A stretch of DNA of 64,000 nucleotides from G963556115 sp963675945 (GCA_963675945.1 OY780932.1:310001-374000), one strand, 5' to 3'; counted from the first letter of the stretch, positions 25,024 through 34,847 are shown. Numbers and translations: made by a program. Notes: a model not told the origin generated them from the letters alone.

Positions 25024-26562
25024 ATGAGTAACAGACAGGACATCAACAGATTCTTTTCAGACAAGGAGTCCACCCAGCAGCTCAAGGATAAATCGCTGAG
25101 CAGTGGTATCTGGATCCTTATCGGTCAGACTGTCGGCCACTCATTTTATATTCTCTCCATTATCCTGCTCGCCCGAATCCTAACCCCTGAAGACTATGGT
25201 CTGGTAGCAATGGTTGCAGTTCTGACAAACTTCATCCAGATGTTCAAAGACATCGGCCTCAATGTTGCAACCATTCAAAGTAAAAGTATAAACCATGCCC
25301 AGATCAGCAATCTATTCTGGTATAACACCCTGATAAGCTGTATTCTCGGCCTGATTGTAGCCGGTTGTGCACCGCTACTAGCTTGGTTCTACGGGCGTGC
25401 AGAGCTGCTGGGTATCACCCTGGCTCTTGCCACCTCCTTTCCTATCTCCGGCCTGATCATTCAGCACGTAGCCCTGTTGCAACGCCAGCTACAATATAAG
25501 ACTATCGCTATAATTCAAATCATCAGCATCGGAATCAGTATAATTGCCTGCCTAATCGCGGCCTACTGGGGTATGGGGTACTGGTCTCTAGTCATCCATA
25601 ATCTCGGCGGGGTTATCTTTACAACTATCCTGGCTTTCTACTACTGCCCCTGGATACCGAGTCTACCGAATAGAGCCACAAACACAAAGCACTTCCTCAG
25701 ATTTGGCGGTTATCTTACTGGCAGCAACTTCTGTGAATACTTTTCCAATAATATCGACAAGATCATTATCGGCAAAGCACTCAACCCTGCTGCCCTCGGC
25801 CAATATACCAAGGCCTTCAACCTCTCATTCCTCCCTCTGCGCAAGGTCTGTTTCCCACTGGACAACCTCGGTATAACTACCCTCAGCCGGCTCCGGGATG
25901 AGCCTGAACGCTACAAAAATTATTACAGCTTTGCCCAGGAGACCCTGGTCCTCCTCCTTGTACCCTTCTTCGCTCTGGGCATTACCTGCAGCAAGAGCGT
26001 CTTCAGCTTCTTCCTGGGTCAGCAGTGGCTCGAAGCCGCCCCTATATTCTCCTGGTTCTGCCTGTTATCACTGGCCACCACCTGCACCTCAGCCGCCAAA
26101 TGGCTCTTTCTCAGCCAGGATCGTACCAAGACCTTCCTGTACTTTACCCTGAGTTCAGCCTCAGTCTCCATACTTGCATTTTTATTTGGGATCCAATACG
26201 GAGTGATGGGAGTCACTATCTGCTACACGGCAGTGACCATACTCTTGCGCACGCCACTACTTATATACCTTGCCTCACGTGCCGGGCCGATAGGAATACG
26301 CGAGCAACTACAGTGCTTTATTCCTACGCTGCTACTATCCGCGGTGATTGTCTGCCTGAGTGCGGGGCTACAATATCTAGTCAATACAGATTCAGATATA
26401 GGCAACATCGGTCTAGGACTGGGCGCCTACACCCTGACCTTTACCGCCGCCTTCTTTCTCAGCCGCAGTTGGCACAGGCGTATCAGCAAACCAACCTGTT
26501 TGCTGCTGAAAAAGATCGGCCTAACTCCCCCCAAAATATTTGACTACACAGACGCAAACTAA
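25024..26562 (+). CDS. Polysaccharide flippase of the MOP superfamily (Wzx/MviN-like)
   Basis: A 512-aa protein with about twelve to fourteen hydrophobic segments. The N-terminal GIWILIGQTVGHSFYILSIILLARILTPEDYGLVAMV and the FGGYLTGSNFCEYFSNNIDKIIIGKAL block around residue 235 are typical of the Wzx/RfbX oligosaccharide flippases, which turn lipid-linked O-antigen or exopolysaccharide units across the inner membrane. The substrate cannot be deduced. It has a GGAG site close to the ATG and forms a convergent pair with the GH57-like gene (3' ends overlap by 4 bp). No glycosyltransferases flank it, so its partner genes lie elsewhere. Confidence 0.87.
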   Translation: MSNRQDINRFFSDKESTQQLKDKSLSSGIWILIGQTVGHSFYILSIILLARILTPEDYGLVAMVAVLTNFIQMFKDIGLNVATIQSKSINHAQISNLFWYNTLISCILGLIVAGCAPLLAWFYGRAELLGITLALATSFPISGLIIQHVALLQRQLQYKTIAIIQIISIGISIIACLIAAYWGMGYWSLVIHNLGGVIFTTILAFYYCPWIPSLPNRATNTKHFLRFGGYLTGSNFCEYFSNNIDKIIIGKALNPAALGQYTKAFNLSFLPLRKVCFPLDNLGITTLSRLRDEPERYKNYYSFAQETLVLLLVPFFALGITCSKSVFSFFLGQQWLEAAPIFSWFCLLSLATTCTSAAKWLFLSQDRTKTFLYFTLSSASVSILAFLFGIQYGVMGVTICYTAVTILLRTPLLIYLASRAGPIGIREQLQCFIPTLLLSAVIVCLSAGLQYLVNTDSDIGNIGLGLGAYTLTFTAAFFLSRSWHRRISKPTCLLLKKIGLTPPKIFDYTDAN

Positions 26563-28085
26563 CACGGGGTAAAACTGTGAATTCCAGCTGAAGACAGCAC
26601 CTCACAATCATGTTCAATCAAGGTCAGAATATTCATATTCTTGCCCGTAGCCATTATCTGATCACAGGCGGCAAAACGTGCCAGACGCTGCTTTTGACGC
26701 CGACGGGCATACTCTTCATCAATGCCTCTACTCTGATAATACCGCCATTCACATCCTTGCGCCAATAACAATTCCCGCGCCATCTGGTCACCTATTCTGC
26801 GATCAGTAAAGGGACCTCCCTCAAAACGTTTGGCCGCAAGATGTAACTCTGGCAGAAACCTCTCCCGTTCATGCGCGTAAAACTCGGCAAAGACCCCTTC
26901 CCCCGCCGCACAGGAATCGGCAAGCACTGCCTGCTGAAGTTCACGCGCGCTTTCAAGGTACGCACCGGGTGTTGTCGCTTCAACCATATCCTGATCAAAG
27001 CGCATCTTCCGTAGCAGCATATCGATAAATACCGGCAGTTCCTTCCAACCTCTGCCTACAGCCTCATGCTCGAGTGCCATAATCACCACCCCGTCATCCG
27101 CGCTCTGGAGCTGCGCCTCCTCTATCAATAAAGACAGATAATGCTCAGCATGCTGATCCGCACTCTGTCTAGCCTGCCCAGGCAGATACAATCCCCCTCC
27201 GGCAGAGTAGATATCGATACCGGTATACACCTTATTGCTACCCTCCAGCCAGAGTTTTTCCGGCAGGGTCGCAAGCGCAATATCCTGAAACACATCGTCT
27301 CTGACCGCAGCATAGTTCGGGTCGAAACAGTACGCCATCACTCCCCGCGCCACCTTGGAACTTAGGTGATTATTTACCGCAAACGCAACCATCCCGTTCT
27401 GCAGTAGAACCGGCTTGGCACAGCCATCGACCAGTGGTTGTCCCGCAAAGGTAAAGGCACTCTCATCTACCAGAAAATACTTGATCCCCTCTGCCGCCAG
27501 AATATCTTCACACCCTTGTGAATATGCGAGTTCTGTAAGCCAGAATCCCTGTAGCTGCGCCCCTTCCGAGAACACTTTGTATTCGCTCACACTCGCACGC
27601 ACCTCAGCGGTAACCGCGGATTTCACCCCTTCAAGTACAGGAATTATCCCATTACCAGCACTAGCAAAGATAACCTCGATATTACCAAGAGCCGCCAGGC
27701 TAAAGATTGCTTTGAGCGGACGATAGCGATAACGCTCTACATGCCAGTACCTGATGTTTTTAAACTTTTGAACATACTCTTTGATAAGAGGCGCCATCTC
27801 AGGATTATTCTGTAACGCCTGCTCCGCAACCTCGATCCGCCAGTCGATATAATCAGCAAACCGCAGCATCAAAGTCGGATTCTCCAGCATACCGGCAAGG
27901 ATAGGTGAAAGGGAGAGGGTAAAGCCATAGCGGATACCCTCATTCTCAAGACCTTCAAAGACCCTGAGCAAAGGAAATAACGCATCTGCCAGATACTCAA
28001 AGAGATACCGTTCCTCCAGAGAACCTTCGTGTCCAAGAGGTACATATGCATGAAAAACCGGTATACAATAGGTAATTTGCCTCAA
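26559..28085 (-). CDS. GH57-like glycoside hydrolase domain protein, possibly degenerate
   Basis: A 508-aa cytoplasmic protein whose first 330 residues follow the GH57 alpha-amylase/branching-enzyme barrel: FHAYVPLGHEG at the N-terminus, FTLSLSPILAGML, and GFWLTELAYSQGCEDIL with a Glu where the GH57 nucleophile lies. The expected acid motif (DxELFGHWWxEG) appears only as EHEAVGRGWKELP, so catalysis is uncertain. The C-terminal 150 residues are helical with an Arg-rich tail. It may process glycogen with MalQ. The start is TTG at 28085, chosen because GGAG stands seven bases before it. Confidence 0.7.
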   Translation of the reverse strand: MRQITYCIPVFHAYVPLGHEGSLEERYLFEYLADALFPLLRVFEGLENEGIRYGFTLSLSPILAGMLENPTLMLRFADYIDWRIEVAEQALQNNPEMAPLIKEYVQKFKNIRYWHVERYRYRPLKAIFSLAALGNIEVIFASAGNGIIPVLEGVKSAVTAEVRASVSEYKVFSEGAQLQGFWLTELAYSQGCEDILAAEGIKYFLVDESAFTFAGQPLVDGCAKPVLLQNGMVAFAVNNHLSSKVARGVMAYCFDPNYAAVRDDVFQDIALATLPEKLWLEGSNKVYTGIDIYSAGGGLYLPGQARQSADQHAEHYLSLLIEEAQLQSADDGVVIMALEHEAVGRGWKELPVFIDMLLRKMRFDQDMVEATTPGAYLESARELQQAVLADSCAAGEGVFAEFYAHERERFLPELHLAAKRFEGGPFTDRRIGDQMARELLLAQGCEWRYYQSRGIDEEYARRRQKQRLARFAACDQIMATGKNMNILTLIEHDCEVLSSAGIHSFTPC

Positions 28086-28110
28086 AGCCGTACTCCAAAA
28101 TTATTAGTTG

Positions 28111-28599
28111 TCAATAAGACTTCATAATTCGTTGCTTCTGCCTGTCAAAATCCTTCTTCTTCAAACTCTCACGTTTATCATACACCGCCTTACCTCTGCC
28201 CAAACCGATAAGGAGTTTGCATCTGCCATGCTTAAAATATAATTTCAAAGGTATAATTGTGTGCCCCTTTATCTCCGAAGCAAGCTCAAGTTTACGAATT
28301 TCCCGCCGATGTGCGAGCAGCTTACGAGTATGCACCGGATGATGATTGAGCCGGTTGGCCATCCCATACTCTGAAATATTCATACCCAGAAGGAATAACT
28401 CAGTATTCAGAACCCTGACATAACTGTCAGCGAATGAGACCCTGCCATCACGCAGACTCTTTACCTCGCTTCCCTGTAGCACAATACCACACTCCAACTT
28501 CTCCAGGATTTCATAATCAAAGGAAGCTTTTTTATTTACCGCAACGGTCTTTATACCATTCTCTGCCTGAGTATTCCCGCCAGACTTCTTCTTCGCCAT
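28111..28599 (-). CDS. smpB: SsrA-binding protein SmpB
   Basis: Binds tmRNA and brings it to stalled ribosomes in trans-translation. The 162-aa protein has KASFDYEILEKLECGIVLQGSEVKSLR, DSYVRV, NHHPVHTRKLLAHRREIRKL and the C-terminal GLGRGKAVYDKRESLKKKD with the basic tail that enters the decoding site. I use the ATG at 28599 (MAKKKSGG), because the 24 codons upstream have no family similarity and AAGG precedes this start. The tmRNA gene (ssrA) was looked for nearby and not found. Confidence 0.95.
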   Translation of the reverse strand: MAKKKSGGNTQAENGIKTVAVNKKASFDYEILEKLECGIVLQGSEVKSLRDGRVSFADSYVRVLNTELFLLGMNISEYGMANRLNHHPVHTRKLLAHRREIRKLELASEIKGHTIIPLKLYFKHGRCKLLIGLGRGKAVYDKRESLKKKDFDRQKQRIMKSY

Positions 28600-29069
28600 C
28601 AACAAAACCTTATTATTTTTCGGGCAAACTCTGCTCACCCCATTCTGATTATAAAGACAATCCCTACACATACTCCAGTATAAATAATAAGCAACACTCC
28701 GGTCAAGTCAACCCCAAGTATCGGAACAACTTCTTGACACTCAAAATATTATCCCTATATTTTATAATATGCTGAAGAAGTCGGTTATTTTTGGATCTTT
28801 ATACTCGCTATAGCTCCATCTTGGTTATAGTCACAATAGATCGATCACGGTCATATGAAACCAGATAACCTCTCACGCTCACTTTTTACTCTCAGCTACT
28901 ATAATAATTTATTTGAGTATTTGCCAGTCAACGCCGTAGAACCAACCTTACGCCAACTACGGCCACTACTCTTGTAACCTTATTGTATAAATCTGAGATT
29001 GGCTTACAGATAATATTATAGCATATTGAAATATTTTTCGAGATAGATTTTTAAACAGCAGGAGGAATT
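28600..29069. other. Gene-less 470-bp stretch between divergent smpB and yebC
   Basis: No coding frame is supported. A promoter-like pair on the plus strand (listed at 28734-28761) would give a leader of about 300 nt before yebC or a small RNA. It does not start or end like tmRNA. Confidence 0.45.
28734..28761 (+). promoter_or_regulatory. Sigma-70-type promoter upstream of yebC
   Basis: TTGACA (28734-28739), 16-nt spacer, TATATT (28756-28761). A TATAAT at 28763 is a less well spaced alternative. Confidence 0.5.
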
Positions 29070-29819
29070 ATGGCAGGTCATTCACATTGGGCAGGCATCA
29101 AACACAAAAAGGCAGCCAACGACGCCAAAAAAGGCAAAGTTTTTTCGCGGATCGCTAAACTTATTTATATTGCGGTAAAAGAAGGCGGCGGCGGCAACCC
29201 GGACGACAACCCACGTCTACGTCTGATTCTAGACAAAGCCAAACAAGTCAACATGCCCAAAGATAACATCAAACGCGCTATTGATAAGGCCATGGACACC
29301 TCTGCCGGTTATATTCCCATGACCTTTGAGAGTTACGGCCCAGGCGGCAGTGCCATAATTGCAGAGTGCCTTACCGACAATACCATGCGCACCGGCCCCG
29401 AAGTACGCCACCTGATGGAGAAAGCCGGAGCCAAGCTCGGCAAAGAAGGTTCAGTTGCCTATCTTTTTCAACGTAAAGGGGTTTTCGTTATCACCAGTGA
29501 CCAGACAGATGAAGAAGCACTCATGGAGCTAACGCTGGAAGCGGGTGCGGAAGATATCGAGACCGAAGAGGAATTCTTCACCGTCTACTCCAGCGTAGGC
29601 GATTTTGTCAGCGTGGGCGAAGCTCTGGAGAAAGCCGGCATCAACACCGAGGTCAGCGAACTCAGACTGGTTGCCGATAACAATGTCGAGGTTGGACTGG
29701 AAGATGCCCGTAAAATCAATACAATCATCGAAAAGATTGAAGATCACGAAGATGTCCAGAGTGTCTACTGCAATTATGAATATAGTGATGAAGTAGCGGC
29801 TCAACTTGAAGACGAATAA
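29070..29819 (+). CDS. YebC/PmpR family protein
   Basis: A 249-aa protein with the invariant N-terminus MAGHSHWAGIKHKKAANDAKKGKVFSRI-type sequence (first residues MAGHSHWAGIKHKK) and the later AKQVNMPKDNIKRAIDKA, MTFESYGPGGSAIIAECLTD and KLGKEGSVAYLF blocks. Family members bind DNA as regulators, and recent work on relatives links them to ribosome stalling at proline tracts; which applies here is not known. It has a strong GGAGG site and its own terminator at 29866-29897. The next gene, ftsH, is 227 bp away. Confidence 0.94.
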   Translation: MAGHSHWAGIKHKKAANDAKKGKVFSRIAKLIYIAVKEGGGGNPDDNPRLRLILDKAKQVNMPKDNIKRAIDKAMDTSAGYIPMTFESYGPGGSAIIAECLTDNTMRTGPEVRHLMEKAGAKLGKEGSVAYLFQRKGVFVITSDQTDEEALMELTLEAGAEDIETEEEFFTVYSSVGDFVSVGEALEKAGINTEVSELRLVADNNVEVGLEDARKINTIIEKIEDHEDVQSVYCNYEYSDEVAAQLEDE

Positions 29820-29865
29820 TGTGCGTAGTCATTTGAGGTAGATACCCTTTTCACGATTTCAACTC

Positions 29866-29897
29866 AATGCCGCCGGAGTAATCAACCTGGCGGCATT
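29866..29897 (+). terminator. Terminator after yebC
   Basis: AATGCCGCC (29866-29874) and GGCGGCATT (29889-29897) form a 9-bp stem with a 14-nt loop; T-rich sequence follows after a few bases. Confidence 0.65.
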
Positions 29898-30136
29898 CAT
29901 TACAATTTTATTCCCTCGCCCCCACCTGTCACTACCGAGCAAAAACCCTAAAATATACGGCCACCCCCAGAAGTTAACTCTTGTAATTTTCCCAAATATT
30001 AGTACTATTTCTATGTCAGCGCTACTAGAAATATGCGCCAGACAAAATGATTGTATTGATAAATCGACAGTTAGATATAGTCAAAAAGTTTTTTTGCAGA
30101 TATCAACGTTCTACCAGCACTATAGATGAAAAGGAA

Positions 30137-32260
30137 ATGATGAGTTCTAATAATAAAAAACCCAACAAGGCAAATAATAATCCTGGCGGCTCCAGCAAAC
30201 AGCTACTGATCTGGGTGGCTATATTTATTGCCATATTCTTCATCTTCACCAGTTTCGACAACTGGGACGGTATCACCGGGAAGGTAAAGGAGATCAGCTA
30301 TGACGAATTTCTCAAACAAGTCGGAGAAAACCACGATAATCCTCGGATCAAATCCATCACTATCCAGACCAAGAGCGGTGAGATAAGCGGCAACTACAAT
30401 ACAACTGGCCTGCCCACCAATGCTGCAAAAGGTTTCAAGGTTCAAGGACCTCCGGCCGAGACCATGGGGCTGGATTTCAACCAGATGCTGGAGAAGGGTA
30501 ATATCGAGGTCAAATACCAGGCTCCCAGCGCCTTTACCGAGACCATACTCTACCTGCTGCCGATCCTATTATTCGGCTTCCTCTTCTACCTCCTGATATC
30601 CCGGCAGATGCGTGGTTCAGGGGGCAACCCCTTCAGCTTCGGCAAGAGCCGGGCTGTACGTGCGGACAACACCGGCAAGAACCGCAAGACCTTTGCCGAT
30701 GTTGCCGGGGTTGATGAAGCCAGAGAAGAAGTAAAAGAAATTGTGGACTTCCTCAAGAATCCTCAACGCGCTGAAAGACTCGGCGGCAGACTCCCCCGGG
30801 GCGTCCTGCTCATCGGCCCTCCGGGAACCGGCAAGACCTTGCTGGCCAAAGCTATTGCGGGTGAAGCCGACGTACCGTTCTTCAGTATCAGCGGTTCAGA
30901 CTTTGTCGAGATGTTTGTCGGAGTCGGAGCCAGCCGGGTTCGCGACCTCTTTGAACAGGCAAAAGCGAACAGCCCTTGTATCATCTTCCTTGATGAGGTT
31001 GATGCAGTAGGACGAAAGAGAGCCAATGATCAACCAGGTTCGGGGCAGGAAGCAGCTCAGACCCTGAACGCAATCCTGGTCGAGATGGACGGCTTCACCT
31101 CTGACGACAAGGTAATTGTCATGGCGGCTACAAACCGCGTGGATGTTCTCGATCCGGCACTACTGCGCCCAGGACGTTTTGACCGACGCATTCATGTCGA
31201 TCTACCAGATATCAAAGGTCGTGAATCCATCCTCAAGGTACATGTCAAGAATGTCAAGCTCGGCAAAGATGTCGATCTCTCGGTAGTCGCCCGGGCAACC
31301 CCTACCTTCAGCGGTGCAGAACTTGAAAACATTGTCAATGAAGCCGCACTTCTCGCCGCCTTCAATGACCTGGATAAGGTTACGATGGCCTGCTTTGAAG
31401 AGGCGAGAGACAAGGTACGCTTCGGCAAGGAGAAGAAGACCAGGGTTATGCATGATGACGACCGGCGCAGTACCGCTTATCATGAAGCCGGACACGCACT
31501 GCTCATGCACAAGCTCCCGCATGTCACCCCGCTGCACAAGGTCAGCATCATCCCTCGAGGCAGAGCCCTGGGAGTAACCATGCAGCTGCCTGAACGCGAC
31601 GAATACAGTTCAAGTAAACGCAAGCTCATTGGTGAAATCATTGTCCGCGTCGGCGGTAGAGCAGCCGAAGAGATCTTCCTTGATGATATCAGTAACGGTG
31701 CAGCCAATGATATCGAGCAAGCCACCTCTTATGCCAAGGCGATGATCTGTGAATGGGGTATGTCAGACAAACTCGGCATGGTCAATTATGGCGACAAACA
31801 CCTATCGCAAAACTCCTTTGTCGATGTACGTGAATACTCCGAGACTACTGCCGAACTCATCGATACCGAGGTCAGAACCCTGATCACCGACTGCTACAAT
31901 CAGGCGCTGGAAGAATTGGAGAAGAGCCGGGAAGAGGTCGAACTGGTTGTAGAAGCCTTGATGGAATTTGAAGTGCTGGGTAGAGAAGAGTTCAAACAGC
32001 TCCTTGAAGAAAAGACTCTAGACAATATCCGCCGTGAACGTGAAGAATCACGCAAACGTGACAAATACAATCCAGAGAGAGTAATCGAGACCGACGAGGA
32101 TGGATCTGTACTTCCGCCACCACTACCGGGAGAGACGCAACCCGAGACTTCAACGCTCGAAGCCACCCAAACACAAACAGATACGCCGCAAGAGCCAGAA
32201 TCTCTCAACTCTCAAGCTGAGAATAGCAAAGACGCGACCGAGAACAAGACCGACGCGTAA
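30137..32260 (+). CDS. ftsH: ATP-dependent zinc metalloprotease FtsH
   Basis: Membrane-anchored AAA+ protease for quality control of membrane and short-lived proteins. Two spans (LLIWVAIFIAIFFIF and ILYLLPILLFGFLFYLL) flank a periplasmic domain. The AAA module has Walker A LIGPPGTGKTLLAKA, pore loop FVEMFVGVGASRVRD, Walker B IIFLDEVDAVGR and the SRH arginines RPGRFDRR; the protease has the zinc motif AYHEAGHALL and the third ligand Asp in DIEQATSYAKAM. I take the ATG at 30137 after AAAAGG; an ATG 90 bp upstream would add 30 residues with no family match. The C-terminal 80 residues are rich in Glu, Thr and Pro and probably disordered. Confidence 0.95.
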   Translation: MMSSNNKKPNKANNNPGGSSKQLLIWVAIFIAIFFIFTSFDNWDGITGKVKEISYDEFLKQVGENHDNPRIKSITIQTKSGEISGNYNTTGLPTNAAKGFKVQGPPAETMGLDFNQMLEKGNIEVKYQAPSAFTETILYLLPILLFGFLFYLLISRQMRGSGGNPFSFGKSRAVRADNTGKNRKTFADVAGVDEAREEVKEIVDFLKNPQRAERLGGRLPRGVLLIGPPGTGKTLLAKAIAGEADVPFFSISGSDFVEMFVGVGASRVRDLFEQAKANSPCIIFLDEVDAVGRKRANDQPGSGQEAAQTLNAILVEMDGFTSDDKVIVMAATNRVDVLDPALLRPGRFDRRIHVDLPDIKGRESILKVHVKNVKLGKDVDLSVVARATPTFSGAELENIVNEAALLAAFNDLDKVTMACFEEARDKVRFGKEKKTRVMHDDDRRSTAYHEAGHALLMHKLPHVTPLHKVSIIPRGRALGVTMQLPERDEYSSSKRKLIGEIIVRVGGRAAEEIFLDDISNGAANDIEQATSYAKAMICEWGMSDKLGMVNYGDKHLSQNSFVDVREYSETTAELIDTEVRTLITDCYNQALEELEKSREEVELVVEALMEFEVLGREEFKQLLEEKTLDNIRREREESRKRDKYNPERVIETDEDGSVLPPPLPGETQPETSTLEATQTQTDTPQEPESLNSQAENSKDATENKTDA

Positions 32261-32311
32261 ACTGAGCCTCCAGCGGTGCAAAGAGTTACACTAGAATTTA
32301 CTACCCTTAAC

Positions 32312-32345
32312 TAGAAGCGAGTATGACCTGTCATACTCGCTTCTA
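32312..32345. terminator. Bidirectional terminator between ftsH and the FRG gene
   Basis: Perfect 15-bp arms (32312-32326 and 32331-32345) with loop CCTG between converging genes; AACTTTACG follows on the plus strand. Confidence 0.8.
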
Positions 32346-32415
32346 ACTTTACGTAAACTATTGTTATGCTACCCCAAGCTCAACATTAAAATCTCTCACC
32401 CCTTAGCTTAGATTC

Positions 32416-33849
32416 TTAATCATGCTGAGGATCATACTTCTCCTTCAGGAAAGAATTAATAGTGGATAATTCTGGAAATAACGTTCCGGCGTGTATATTC
32501 AAGGAAGCCAAATTCTCCAATAATTTGGACTTTAATTTTGCTTCTATTATAATAATACGATTTACAAATTTATATATGTCTGCAGAAGAATTGTTATTGA
32601 TAAAGATAAAATCACCCTGCTGATTATCAATTCTTGGATTAGCAAGATAGCCATTGATCATCCAATTACGCTCAAAGTAAGTATCTTTATATTCACAAGC
32701 ATTCTCTTCAGAGCATTTTTTACAAGGCAACTCGCAGCAATCATCCTCTTGGTTATACCTGCACTTTGTCCTTTTAGCCAGACACTCAATAAATTTGTCA
32801 TCAAAGTTCAGTACCGAGTCCTCTACCTGGCTAAATCTAAAGATAACTCCATCTTTATTCTTTGCCTGTGAATTACAACACGCAAAATAAATAGCAACCA
32901 ATGGATTCCGTGTAAGATCAAGCAACCGGGTTGGGAAATTATAATGCTGCAAACGAATAAGCTCCTGAAATAATGACTGATCGGTTGCAAAGCTATTCGG
33001 AACAGCATTGCGAACATCATAATACATATTCCTCTCATTTTTTTCGAATTCTTTATTCCGCGTCAGGCTCGAATCAAGTGTCCACGCCGCATTTGCTTGC
33101 CCACGGTACCTATGCGGATTGAGTGTATGCTTTGTCTGACCCTCACCGAGAAGCTCTAAAATCTGCTGTAATTCAGTCAAAGAATTACTCTCGGTTTCCT
33201 CAACAGACTTCCCACAAATATAGTATATTTTGTCGGAATAATCATTATTTGCATAAAGGTTAATACCAGTTTTTGAATTAAAAATCCTTCTTTCATCATA
33301 AACCTCAAAATATCCATCTGGAAAATCAAATACACTTGGTGTTTCTTCATAATGAGATTTAAAATAATTATAAAGAAAATTTGATTTTGCAACTTCAATA
33401 ATTTGAGTATTAATAGCAATTTTATCAAAAATTTCACACAATGCTCTCCATAGAATATAATCCTGAACAAAAGCCAAAACCGAAGGCTTTTTTGCAAACT
33501 TCAACCCATTTTTTATAACCACAAAAGCTTGGCAAGAATAATATATTACATTATACGAAATACTATCCTTATATAATTTATTACTCTCTTTATTCAATAG
33601 AGATATTATTTCTTCTTGTTCAATAATCAAAGGACTCAAGGAAAGATCAAGCTGTGACTCAACCCACTCAAAATCATGAAGATAATATAATCTTTGAAAA
33701 TCTTTACCTGTCTTAGAAAATGCATCCCACCACTGTTCAAATTCTTTCTTTGAATCATCAAGTATCTGATTAATATTTTTTGCTGGCATATTAAGATACG
33801 CCCCTAACGCAACCAGCTCAACTGGTTTTGGTAATAATATTGCCCCCAT
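32416..33849 (-). CDS. FRG-domain protein with a cysteine cluster
   Basis: A 477-aa soluble protein. Residues about 245-325 form an FRG domain: PHRYRGQANAAWTLDSSLTR, then LIRLQHYNFPTRLLDLTRNP and LVAIYFACC; the order RGQ ... LQHY ... PTRLLD is diagnostic. Residues about 353-380 insert a run of cysteines (CRYNQEDDCC, CKKCSEENAC) that could bind zinc. The N-terminal 240 residues are helical and unrecognised. FRG proteins are often found in phage-defence and mobile regions, but their activity is not settled. The gene is A/T-richer than its neighbours and lies next to an IS200 copy and a field of repeats, which suggests acquisition by transfer. The start follows AAGGAATTATA. Confidence 0.8.
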   Translation of the reverse strand: MGAILLPKPVELVALGAYLNMPAKNINQILDDSKKEFEQWWDAFSKTGKDFQRLYYLHDFEWVESQLDLSLSPLIIEQEEIISLLNKESNKLYKDSISYNVIYYSCQAFVVIKNGLKFAKKPSVLAFVQDYILWRALCEIFDKIAINTQIIEVAKSNFLYNYFKSHYEETPSVFDFPDGYFEVYDERRIFNSKTGINLYANNDYSDKIYYICGKSVEETESNSLTELQQILELLGEGQTKHTLNPHRYRGQANAAWTLDSSLTRNKEFEKNERNMYYDVRNAVPNSFATDQSLFQELIRLQHYNFPTRLLDLTRNPLVAIYFACCNSQAKNKDGVIFRFSQVEDSVLNFDDKFIECLAKRTKCRYNQEDDCCELPCKKCSEENACEYKDTYFERNWMINGYLANPRIDNQQGDFIFINNNSSADIYKFVNRIIIIEAKLKSKLLENLASLNIHAGTLFPELSTINSFLKEKYDPQHD

Positions 33850-34847
33850 TATAATTCCTTAAAGTTAACTACACTTGCAAATTGAATGTTTTTACCAAAA
33901 TAGTTATCATACAATAAAGATTCATATAAAACCAAACAACAAAGACATAACACATTGCTACTAATTATATTATTGCTTAAAACCGATTACAAGCCAAAAC
34001 TGGTTGGAATAACTAATAGTAAATTTTTAACACTACACCCAATAAATACATGATTAAAACCAAAGCTCTCTAACGCAAGCGTTCAGCCAAGCCTCGCCCC
34101 TCAGCTACCGATGATTACACTCTCAGCCGTTGCTCGCCAGCTCGCACCGTCTTCGACATACCTTTGAAAAAGGTGTACCCACGACTCACTGCTCACCAGT
34201 TCGCAGTTCGCATGCGTCCTCACGGAAAAAAGTCGCCTGCTTGGCGACCTGTGTATCGTTTCAACTAAGTATAAAAATCACGTAAGTGATTTTCTAACCT
34301 TCGCGGAAGATTTTAGCCATAACAAAATACCTTAAACCATCCACACCCATATTTACACAAAGCAGCCTCAGCCAGCAACTCTGTTGCTGGCTGTATCACC
34401 CTATCATCCATACAAAAAATTGCTCCAGCAATTTTCTTACCTTCGCGAAAGACTCCGGCCATAGCCCTCCCGACCAGACCGCCAACGCCTTCGGATACAG
34501 TACCAGAATAACCTCAAATCAAAGCTCTTTACGCAAAGCGTTCAGCCATGCCTCGCCCCTCAGCTACCGATGATTATACTCTCAGCTTTTATTCGCCAGC
34601 TCATAAAACCTGAGATTTACTTTTGAAAAAAGTAAACAAAACATCCATGCAAATGGACGGGCTGCAGAAGCAGCCTCAGCCAGTAACTGCGTTACTGGCT
34701 GTATCAATCTATCATCCATACAAAAAATTGCTCCCGCAATTTTCCCACCTTCGCGACAGTCTCCGGCTTCACCGTCTACGCTAGACAGCCTAGACCGCCA
34801 GTCTCAATCAGCAATTATATTACTAGCTGTATCATACTTAGAACAAA
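33850..34847. other. Gene-less kilobase upstream of the FRG gene
   Basis: No gene is supported. The first 200 bp are A/T-rich and probably hold the FRG promoter. From 34061 on it contains two diverged copies of a block of short hairpins (see the repeat entry), then the IS200 copy. Confidence 0.6.
34061..34830. repeat. Two diverged copies of a REP-like hairpin block
   Basis: The segment CAAAGCTCT...CGTTCAGCC...GCCTCGCCCCTCAGCTACCG at 34061-34155 recurs at 34520-34606. A second segment at 34361-34470 recurs at 34669-34770. Each contains small hairpins: CCAGCAAC/GTTGCTGG in the first copy and CCAGTAAC/GTTACTGG in the second, where both sides of the stem changed together; also GTCGCC/GGCGAC near 34230 and AAATTGC/GCAATTT pairs. 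A third, decayed piece is near 34802-34832. The paired changes suggest that folding matters, as in REP or BIME elements. Confidence 0.7.

Noticed and set aside
28600..29069. tmRNA gene next to smpB
   Set aside because: No tRNA-Ala-like ends, no tag-peptide frame and no CCA end were found in the gap.
34061..34830. Repeated hairpin blocks considered as a second CRISPR array
   Set aside because: There are only two diverged copies with unequal spacing and no uniform spacers.
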